Part shown: one piece after another, positions 1 through 5,490 of the stretch
Layout of the letters: each line of letters opens with the position of its first letter
Numbering within the stretch: position 1 is the stretch's first letter
From: JBDTNL01 sp039933785
GTDB taxonomy: Bacteria; Acidobacteriota; Thermoanaerobaculia; Multivoradales; JAGPDF01
Direction: 5' to 3'
Length of the DNA: 6,915 nucleotides
NCBI GenBank assembly: GCA_039933785.1
Contig: JBDTNL010000121.1
Location: 1-6,915 of the forward strand
Notes under the pieces: model-generated
Database searches by the model: none
What the model was told of the DNA's origin: nothing
The model's input: only the letters and a program-made list of their open reading frames with translations
Translations under genes and position numbers: made by a program

Positions 1-318
1 CTGCAGGTGGGCGTGCGAGGCGGTGGCCGAGGCGATCTCGGGCGGCTGGCCGGATTGCCGACCTACGCGCCGGGACTGGAGTACGTGCTCTTTCTGCTCC
101 CCGCGAGCCGACTGGGCACGACGTCGCCCGCCGGAGCCGCGGAAGGGGCGCTGGCCGTCTCGGGAGATCGGCTGCTTTGGGTCTCGGCTGGGCATGGCGT
201 GAGCGAACGCATGCTCGCTGCCGTTGCCGGTCGAGGTGCCTCGGGAGTCACTGACACGTCGGGGGCAAGCCTTGACTACGTTCGGGTGCGCGCCTGGGTC
301 GCCGGAGTGCAGCCGTGA
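1..318 (+). CDS. 3' end of an unrecognised protein gene, coupled to the matrixin protease gene
   Basis: The reading frame is open from the first base of the window to a TGA at 316-318, so this is the C-terminal part (about 105 residues) of a gene that starts upstream. The GTG at position 7 need not be the start. Visible features are a Gly/Arg-rich beginning, then PTYAPGLEYVLFLLPASRLG and TSPAGAAEGALAV, then a tail ending in RVRAWVAGVQP. From memory, the pattern 'LP.Y.PG.E.VLFL..SRLG.TSP.G..EG' recurs in small secreted proteins encoded just before matrixin-like proteases in G+C-rich environmental genomes. I know no function for it. The stop overlaps the next start (GTGA at 315-318), which points to translational coupling and one operon. 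The coding call is fairly safe; the function is unknown. Confidence 0.72.
   Translation: MQVGVRGGGRGDLGRLAGLPTYAPGLEYVLFLLPASRLGTTSPAGAAEGALAVSGDRLLWVSAGHGVSERMLAAVAGRGASGVTDTSGASLDYVRVRAWVAGVQP
304..307 (+). promoter_or_regulatory. Shine-Dalgarno site GGAG for the matrixin protease gene
   Basis: GGAG ends seven bases before the GTG at 315. It supports this GTG as the start and lies inside the last codons of the preceding gene, as expected for coupled genes with a 4-base overlap. Confidence 0.5.
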
Positions 319-3161
319 CCGAACGCGCGCCGCGGATCCACTGCCTGGTTGCCACGGCGATCTTCGCCGGCGCATTGTCCGCCGACCTGGCGTTCGCCGG
401 CGGAGCGCTGGAGTTCGACGTGGCCGGACACCCGGTGGCCTGGTCCACGGCCTCTCCCATCGAATACAAGACCGATCTCGGTGGCCTCGGCGGGCTCGAC
501 AACGGTCAGGCCAATCAAGTGGTGGCCAATGCATTTGCGAGCTGGCAGGGTGTTTCGACGGCGGCCATCGCCTACCAGCGAGTGGGCCCCCTGGGAGAGG
601 ACGTCCACGGGCCGACGGTCTCTCCGCCGACGGTGGGGAACTACGGGCCGTACCTCGGCCCCTATGCCGACCCCCCTATGCCGCCGCGCGGCGAGAATGT
701 GGTGGTCTTCGACGCTGACGGTTCGATCTTCGATGAGTTGTTCGGCACCGGCACTGGGATCCTCGGCTTTGCCGGACCGACGTTCTTCGCCGTCGGTTCG
801 ACCACGTCTGCGGTCGGCGCGCCGGTGCCGGCGGGGGCGCACATCGTCGAGGGCATCGTGTTCCTGAACGGCAAGCTCATCGACGGCATCGATGGCGCGG
901 GCAACCCGGAAGTCGCGCTGGGGCTCTTCGAGGCCGCTATTTTGCACGAGCTCGGGCATTTCAGCGGGCTGGATCACACCCAGCTGCATGCGCTCAAGGG
1001 ATTCGAACGCGCCGACGGGAGCACGGTCGGCGACGTCACGAACACCGAGACCATGTACCCGTTCATCGGCCGCGCCGAGCAGGGCACCTTGGCGCTCGAC
1101 GATCGGGTCGCACTGTCGTTGCTGTATCCCTCCGCCGGATTCGCCGGTGCGCCCGGGTGCCTCATCGGGCGCGTGCTCCGCGCCGATGGTCAGCCGTGGA
1201 CGGACGCCAACGTCGTTGCCTACAGCCTCGACTTCCCGGACGAAGCGGTCTCGAGCGTTTCGGGTGCCGATGGCTTGGCGTCCGATGCCGGGCAGTACGC
1301 GCTCTGCGGACTCACTCCCGGACACGACTACCGGATCGAGGTGCAGGAGATCGACGTCTTCGCGAGCCTCGCAAGCAGCGTCGGTCCCTTCGATTTTCCG
1401 CTGCCGCTGCCCGGCCCTCCGGAGGGCTGGAATGGGCCCTACGAGGGCAGCGATCCGGCGCTCGACGATCCAACGCAGACGCTCGCGGTGACCGCGACGT
1501 CGGGGACCATTGCCTCGTTGGACATCCGCCTGAACGAGCAGCGCTTCGCGGTCAGCAATGCCGTGTGGGTCGACGATGCGGTGCCCTCCGCGCCGGCGAC
1601 GGCGGCGCCCGCTGGCCTCGTGCTGGGCGATTTCGATCACGACAGCAAGCTGGACATGGTCTCCGTGGAGCGCGACTTTGCTCCCGGCAACGAAATCCGC
1701 TTCGCTCGGGGCCACGGTGACGGCACCTTCGATCCGCCGGTGAAGATCGACAGCTTCCCCGGGAACGTCGCGTTGGTGGCGGGCCAATTCAACCTCGCCG
1801 CGGATTCCGATCTCGACATCGCGGTCGTGAGCTCGAGCGGTGACGAGCTGCGGCTGTATTTCGGCGCCGGCAACGGCACGTTCGCCCCGGCGTTGACCCT
1901 CGAACCCGCACCCGCGAACCCTTCGCGCCCCACTCTGCTGGCCGCCGGCAAGCTGAATGGCGACGCTTTCGCCGACTTGCTGTATTTGCGCTCCGAGGCC
2001 GATCAGAGCGTGACCGTTCTCGCATTCCTGGGCGATGGCTCGGGGAACTTCCTGCGGGTCGCGAGCACGATACCCAGCAACCTGGGAATCACCTTCTCGA
2101 CCGTGTCATCGCTGGTGCTCGGGGACTTCGCGGGATCGCCTGCCACCGACGCACTGGTCGCGCTGCCCGATCTCCCGGGCCTTGCGGTGCTGGTCGGCAA
2201 CGGAAGCGGCGGCTTCGTGGCCTCGGTGCAGCCTTTGAGCTCGATCAGCTCACGCCTCGGGACCGCGCTGGCAGTGGCCGACTTCGATCGCGACGGACGG
2301 CTCGACGTGGCGGTGCCGGACTACTCCCCGGTCGGCGGCGCGGGGAATCTCGCGGGCTCCTGGATCGACATCCTGCGCAACGATCCGGCCCAGGGCTTCA
2401 CCCTCGCCTCCCGTGCCGCGATTGGCGAGTCGCTGCAAGGAGCGCTGGTCGCCGCCGACTTCGATCGCGACGGCCTGGCGGACATTCTCGCGGCGGGCTC
2501 CTATCTCGGAGCGGGCGAGCCGGGAGCCAAGCTGAGTCTGGTGTATGGCGACGGGAAGGCCGGCATCAAGCCGGTCCAGGGCCCGCTGGGGCCGCAGCCG
2601 GTGACCGCCATCTGGGGTCTGGCGGAATTCCCGGCGGCGCTTTACCCGGGCGAGCTCCAAGCCGGGGACTTGAACGGCGATGGGCGCCTCGACGCCGTGG
2701 TGAGCGACCACTCGACCGGCGTCTTCGGCATCGCCGACAGCTTCCCGTCGCAAATCTCGATCCTGCTCGCGCAGTCGTTGCCGTTCGAGCGCCCGCGCGA
2801 GTACTACACGCTGGCCCCTTGCCGCCTGGTCGATACCCGCGGTACTCCCCCGCTGGTGAACGACAACCCGCGCACTCTGCAAGTCACCGGCACCTGCGGA
2901 GTCCCCGGCACCGCGAAGGCGCTCAGCGTGAACGTGACGGCGATCTCTTCCACCGGCGCGGGCAATCTGGTCATCTATCCCGGGCCGCTCGGTCCGCTCC
3001 CGAACACCTGGACGACGAGCTTCGCGAGAGGTGTGACCCGGGCCAACAACGCGGTGATAACTCTGTCTCCGGACGGGAGTGGGAGCTTCGTCGTCCTGCC
3101 GAGTGTCGCGAGCGGGGGTTCGCTGCATATAGCCATCGACGTCAACGGGTATTTCCAGTAG
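315..3161 (+). CDS. Secreted matrixin-like zinc metalloprotease with FG-GAP repeats and a C-terminal PCRLVDTR-type domain
   Basis: A 948-residue exported protein, predicted to be a zinc endopeptidase acting outside the cytoplasmic membrane; the substrate is unknown. In order: a signal peptide (about residues 1-28, ending ADLAFA-GG); a catalytic domain (about 30-275) with HELGHFSGLDH at 211-221, giving ligands H211, H215 and H221 and catalytic E212, a Met-turn TETMYPF with M247, and the closing DD...LLYP (262-272) usual in bacterial matrixin-like proteins; a carboxypeptidase-regulatory-like beta-sandwich (about 281-345); seven FG-GAP/VCBS-like units starting near residues 438, 489, 545, 603, 656, 715 and 785, enough for one seven-bladed propeller; and a C-terminal domain (830-948) from YYTLAPCRLVDTR to DVNGYFQ. 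No cysteine-switch propeptide is visible. Outside the signal peptide the only cysteines are C282, C331, C836 and C861, two per beta domain, which may form disulfides. The GTG start is chosen for its GGAG site and the signal peptide that directly follows. The cyanophycinase start lies 11 bases after the stop. The protease call is strong from the motif; the target and the role of the tail are unknown. Confidence 0.9.
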   Translation: MTERAPRIHCLVATAIFAGALSADLAFAGGALEFDVAGHPVAWSTASPIEYKTDLGGLGGLDNGQANQVVANAFASWQGVSTAAIAYQRVGPLGEDVHGPTVSPPTVGNYGPYLGPYADPPMPPRGENVVVFDADGSIFDELFGTGTGILGFAGPTFFAVGSTTSAVGAPVPAGAHIVEGIVFLNGKLIDGIDGAGNPEVALGLFEAAILHELGHFSGLDHTQLHALKGFERADGSTVGDVTNTETMYPFIGRAEQGTLALDDRVALSLLYPSAGFAGAPGCLIGRVLRADGQPWTDANVVAYSLDFPDEAVSSVSGADGLASDAGQYALCGLTPGHDYRIEVQEIDVFASLASSVGPFDFPLPLPGPPEGWNGPYEGSDPALDDPTQTLAVTATSGTIASLDIRLNEQRFAVSNAVWVDDAVPSAPATAAPAGLVLGDFDHDSKLDMVSVERDFAPGNEIRFARGHGDGTFDPPVKIDSFPGNVALVAGQFNLAADSDLDIAVVSSSGDELRLYFGAGNGTFAPALTLEPAPANPSRPTLLAAGKLNGDAFADLLYLRSEADQSVTVLAFLGDGSGNFLRVASTIPSNLGITFSTVSSLVLGDFAGSPATDALVALPDLPGLAVLVGNGSGGFVASVQPLSSISSRLGTALAVADFDRDGRLDVAVPDYSPVGGAGNLAGSWIDILRNDPAQGFTLASRAAIGESLQGALVAADFDRDGLADILAAGSYLGAGEPGAKLSLVYGDGKAGIKPVQGPLGPQPVTAIWGLAEFPAALYPGELQAGDLNGDGRLDAVVSDHSTGVFGIADSFPSQISILLAQSLPFERPREYYTLAPCRLVDTRGTPPLVNDNPRTLQVTGTCGVPGTAKALSVNVTAISSTGAGNLVIYPGPLGPLPNTWTTSFARGVTRANNAVITLSPDGSGSFVVLPSVASGGSLHIAIDVNGYFQ
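2277..2473 (+). repeat. 20-bp perfect direct repeat inside the propeller-coding region
   Basis: GCCGACTTCGATCGCGACGG occurs at 2277-2296 and again at 2454-2473, in the same codon phase, 177 bases (59 codons) apart. Both copies encode ADFDRDG, the calcium-loop start of FG-GAP units 5 and 6. Identical codon choice over seven codons suggests a recent blade duplication or gene conversion, although strong codon bias in G+C-rich DNA could also do this. Confidence 0.7.
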
Positions 3162-3172
3162 CGTCCGCGGCC

Positions 3173-4051
3173 ATGGCCAACTCAAGTGTGCGGACTGCCC
3201 TCGTGTGCGCGGCTCTGTCGCTGCTCGGCGCCTCGCTGACCGCGGCGGCGTCTCCCGCCGCGACCCCAGGGTACCTGCTGTTGGTCGGCGGAGGCGGAGA
3301 GCCCGACGCGCTGTGGACCAAGTTCTTCGAGCTCGTGGGCGGCAAGGACGCGGCCGTGGTGGTGCTGCCCACCGCGTCCGAGCGCCCCGAGGCGGGAACC
3401 GAGTATGCGGACGACCTCCGCAAAATCTGGGGCGCAACGCACGTGCAATCGATCGAGCTGCGCACCCGAGCGGACGCCTCGCGCCCCGAATTCGTCGCCG
3501 CGCTCGCGGCGGCGCGGGGCATCTTCTTCACCGGCGGCGATCAGGTGCGCATCACCGAGGCGATCCTCGGAACGCCGGCGTACGATGCCATCCGCAGGGT
3601 GTACGAGTCCGGTGGCGTGCTCTCCGGCACGTCAGCCGGGACTGCCTGTATGAGCTCCGTGATGATCACTGGCGAGGGTGACTTCAATGTCATCCGCGGT
3701 GGCGCCGTCGAGACCAAGCAGGGTCTCGGTTTCATCACCGACGCGATCGTCGATCAGCACTTCCTGACTCGCCAGCGGGAGAACCGGCTGTTCACCGTGG
3801 TCATGGAGCATCCGGATCTGCCGGGCCTGGGGCTCGACGAGGGGACCGCGGTGCTCTTCAAGCCCGACCACACGCTGGAAGTCGTCAGCGAGGGGACAGT
3901 CATGGTGATCGACGGTTCGGCGATGACCGCGCGGTCCGCCGTTAACGACGACAAGCATCGGCTGGGCGGGCGCGATCTGAAGGTCCACTTCCTATTGAAG
4001 GGCGATGGCTACGACATCGCTCGGCGTCTCGTGCTGCCGGCGAAGCCCTAG
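3173..4051 (+). CDS. cphB: Exported cyanophycinase (peptidase family S51)
   Basis: A 292-residue serine exopeptidase predicted to cleave cyanophycin (multi-L-arginyl-poly-L-aspartate) into beta-Asp-Arg dipeptides. The ATG at 3173 is followed by an export signal (about residues 1-30: basic R7, hydrophobic stretch, AAASPAA), so the enzyme probably acts in the periplasm or outside; the intracellular cyanobacterial enzyme lacks such a leader. The mature part begins GYLLLVGGGGEPDALW. The nucleophile elbow GTSAGT holds S154; DQHFLTRQRENR holds D194, Q195, H196, R200, R202 and R205; GLDEGTAV holds E223; FFTGGDQ holds Q124. From memory, the Synechocystis CphB residues are S132, H174 and E201 (triad) and D172, Q173, R178, R180 and R183 (substrate pocket); all match with a constant offset of 22, so nothing key is missing. 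The start is 11 bases after the protease stop with no good Shine-Dalgarno, suggesting re-initiation in one operon; GTG at 3188 is a weaker alternative. Its stop overlaps the convergent M20 gene. The family is confident; use of true cyanophycin is likely but untested. CphE is an equally apt symbol for an extracellular form. Confidence 0.9.
   Translation: MANSSVRTALVCAALSLLGASLTAAASPAATPGYLLLVGGGGEPDALWTKFFELVGGKDAAVVVLPTASERPEAGTEYADDLRKIWGATHVQSIELRTRADASRPEFVAALAAARGIFFTGGDQVRITEAILGTPAYDAIRRVYESGGVLSGTSAGTACMSSVMITGEGDFNVIRGGAVETKQGLGFITDAIVDQHFLTRQRENRLFTVVMEHPDLPGLGLDEGTAVLFKPDHTLEVVSEGTVMVIDGSAMTARSAVNDDKHRLGGRDLKVHFLLKGDGYDIARRLVLPAKP
4048..4051. other. Shared CTAG: overlapping stop codons of two convergent genes
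   Basis: The palindrome CTAG contains the TAG stop of the cyanophycinase gene (4049-4051, plus) and the TAG stop of the M20 gene (4050-4048, minus). The convergent genes overlap by four bases and no intergenic terminator separates them, so each transcript must run at least some way antisense into its neighbour. Confidence 0.9.
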
Positions 4052-5295
4052 GGAAGGACGAAACGCCGCTCGGGCCGTCCGCCGCCGCCGCAGAACGACT
4101 CCGCGACGAGGGCGTAGATCAGGGCGGCCTCTTCGACCTCCCGAAGCGGCACGAATTCGCGCGGTGAGTGCGCCTGAGCGAGATCGCCCGGCCCTAGAAC
4201 CGCGCAGGGGATCGCAGCGAAGTTCGAGAGCAGCGCGGCGTCGGTCCAGGCTGGAAACGAAGTCGCCGGCTCTGCGCCGCCCCGCACCTCAGTGCAAACC
4301 GCCGAGAGAGCAATCGCCAGCGGGTCCCGCTCGTCGAGCACGCTCGACAAGTGCTCGAAGGTCGCCATCCCGCCGGGCATGCGCGAGACCGAGGTCGCGA
4401 GCCCGGGCAATTCGGATTCGACGGCGAGCAGCAATTCGCGGATCTCCGCGAGCATCGATTCGTAGGTCTCGCCCGGTACCGATCGACGATCGATCCGAAG
4501 GCGGCAGGAGGCCGCCACGGTCGACGGCTGATCGCCGCCGGCGATGGTGCCGCAGTTGAACGTCGGTGGTCCGAGAAGCGGATGCACGCGAGCGCGCAGT
4601 AGAGGTTGCAGATCCCGGTCGACACGGTCGATGAACTTCGCGGCGGCGACGATCGCGTTGATGCCCGCTTGTGGCGTGCCACCGTGCGCGGCTCTGCCGA
4701 TGAACGCGATCTCCAGCCATTCGAGGCCCTTGTGCCCGAGCGCCAGACGATTGCCGGTCGGCTCTCCGACGATTGCGCCATCGGCGCGGAAGCCTCCCTT
4801 CACGAGAGCTTCGGCTCCGAGGCTTTCCATCTCCTCGTCGATGACCGCCGCCAAGGTGACGCGCCCGCCCGTCATGGCTCCGGTCGCGCGCAGCGCCACC
4901 ATCGCGGCCGCCATCGCGGCTACGGCGCCCTTCATGTCGCAGGCGCCGCGGCCGTAGAGGTTGCCGTCTCGAGTCTCGCCCGAGAAGCCGAAGCCGGGAT
5001 CGTCGAGGTTGAGGGGAACGGTGTCGGTATGTCCGCAAAGGACCAGGTGCCGGCCCGCGGTGCTCCCTGAGACCTCGGCCAGGAGATTCGGCCGACCGGG
5101 AAGGATCTCAGCGGTGACGCAAGGGATTCCATGAGTCTCGAGATAGCTCTCGAGCGCAGCCACCGTGGCCTCCTCCTGGCGCCGAATCCCCGGGTGACTC
5201 GGGGTCCGCACCAGAGCTTGTAGGAGCTCTTGCCACCCGGAGCTGGCGATCGCAGCGCGGAGCGCGGCTTTCGAGTCGTTCACCGCCGTGAGCAT
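4048..5295 (-). CDS. M20-family metallohydrolase, ArgE/DapE type (N-acyl amino acid deacylase or dipeptidase)
   Basis: A 415-residue cytoplasmic di-zinc amidohydrolase with no signal peptide. Catalytic-domain motifs are complete: LVLCGHTDTVP (metal ligand H89, catalytic-site D91), YGRGACDMKG (bridging D120), VIDEEMES (general base E154, ligand E155), VGEPTG (E178) and AQAHSPREFVP (ligand H376). The dimerisation/lid domain spans about 190-300 and has the usual GRAAHGGTPQAGINAI with H204. GPGDLAQAHSPREF near the end and LGHKGLEWLEI resemble acetylornithine deacetylase more than other M20 branches. The last 15 residues, a GGGG stretch and a basic tail, run past the fold to the shared CTAG stop. 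ATG at 5295 is the first start in frame; no Shine-Dalgarno is seen before it, and GTG four codons later is possible. It is convergent with the cyanophycinase gene and divergent from the transporter gene. By chemistry it could split beta-Asp-Arg, an N-alpha-acyl-arginine, but ordinary ArgE, DapE or peptidase activity is equally compatible with the sequence. Confidence 0.88.
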   Translation of the reverse strand: MLTAVNDSKAALRAAIASSGWQELLQALVRTPSHPGIRRQEEATVAALESYLETHGIPCVTAEILPGRPNLLAEVSGSTAGRHLVLCGHTDTVPLNLDDPGFGFSGETRDGNLYGRGACDMKGAVAAMAAAMVALRATGAMTGGRVTLAAVIDEEMESLGAEALVKGGFRADGAIVGEPTGNRLALGHKGLEWLEIAFIGRAAHGGTPQAGINAIVAAAKFIDRVDRDLQPLLRARVHPLLGPPTFNCGTIAGGDQPSTVAASCRLRIDRRSVPGETYESMLAEIRELLLAVESELPGLATSVSRMPGGMATFEHLSSVLDERDPLAIALSAVCTEVRGGAEPATSFPAWTDAALLSNFAAIPCAVLGPGDLAQAHSPREFVPLREVEEAALIYALVAESFCGGGGRPERRFVLP

Positions 5296-5312
5296 AGCGT
5301 CAGGGAGAGCGC

Positions 5313-5391
5313 CCGTTCCCTGGCGAAGTCGAAGGGAACGGACACTGGCGCTGGCGGTTGCGCGGGCTGGCTTCGACTCCGCTCAGCCAGC
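5313..5391. repeat. Pair of REP-like hairpins with related loops in opposite orientation
   Basis: Hairpin 1 has a 9-bp perfect stem (5313-5321 CCGTTCCCT with 5333-5341 AGGGAACGG) and the loop GGCGAAGTCGA. Hairpin 2 has a 7-bp perfect stem (5366-5372 GCTGGCT with 5385-5391 AGCCAGC) and the loop TCGACTCCGCTC. Reversed and complemented, loop 2 reads GAGCGGAGTCGA, nearly the same as loop 1, so the two hairpins are inverted copies with different stems. The core 'GAGCGGAGTCGAAGGG' and its relatives resemble a palindromic repeat I recall as dispersed in many environmental genomes. Neither hairpin is followed by a T-run, so they are not intrinsic terminators. Hairpin 1 begins 17 bases upstream of the M20 start codon. 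Confidence 0.68.
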
Positions 5392-5476
5392 GGGGACGTC
5401 CGTGCGATGGCTAGTCCGCTCCCGGTGCAAGCCTCCCCGAGGAGGTGGATGCTACTGTGCCCGAAATTCCAGTCTC

Positions 5477-5482
5477 GAGGAG
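5477..5482 (+). promoter_or_regulatory. Shine-Dalgarno site GAGGAG for the transporter gene
   Basis: GAGGAG stands eight bases before the ATG at 5491. This decides the start among several in-frame candidates upstream (for example ATG at 5407), because the family normally begins just before the first membrane segment with a pattern like 'PDAFTLL...LPSGQYER'. Confidence 0.7.
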
Positions 5483-5490
5483 TGCGAAGC

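Larger units (their letters stand above)
5296..5490. other. Divergent intergenic region between the M20 and transporter genes
   Basis: These 195 bases separate two divergent start codons and must hold the promoters of both genes unless these lie inside the hairpin pair. The left half is filled by the palindromic repeat pair. The right half (about 5392-5476) shows no clear -35/-10 pair; TACTGT at 5453-5458 is a poor -10 candidate without a matching -35. The transporter frame stays open through this region, but there is no family homology there. Confidence 0.6.

Noticed and set aside
276..1787. Long open frame on the minus strand opposite the protease gene (503 codons)
   Set aside because: It is Arg/His/Glu-rich with no family motif, and lies opposite a gene with clear domains. 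High G+C content makes such antisense frames common.
2819..3172. Upstream extension of the cyanophycinase frame to an in-frame start at 2819
   Set aside because: The extension is Arg/His/Ser-rich out-of-frame reading of the protease tail. The ATG at 3173 is followed at once by a plausible signal peptide.
2250..3437. Minus-strand open frame of 395 codons spanning the protease and cyanophycinase genes
   Set aside because: It crosses the boundary of two well supported plus-strand genes and has no recognisable motif.
5313..5341. Hairpin 1 as an intrinsic terminator
   Set aside because: No T-run follows the stem on either strand, and it lies between divergent genes where no transcript needs to end.
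5430..5458. Promoter for the transporter with TACTGT as -10 box
   Set aside because: There is no acceptable -35 box at the right distance, and the -10 match is poor. It could be a chance match.
5230..5490. Upstream extension of the transporter frame to 5230
   Set aside because: It would overlap the M20 gene and the repeat hairpins and adds non-homologous Arg/Ser-rich residues. ATG at 5491 has a GAGGAG site and fits the family N-terminus.
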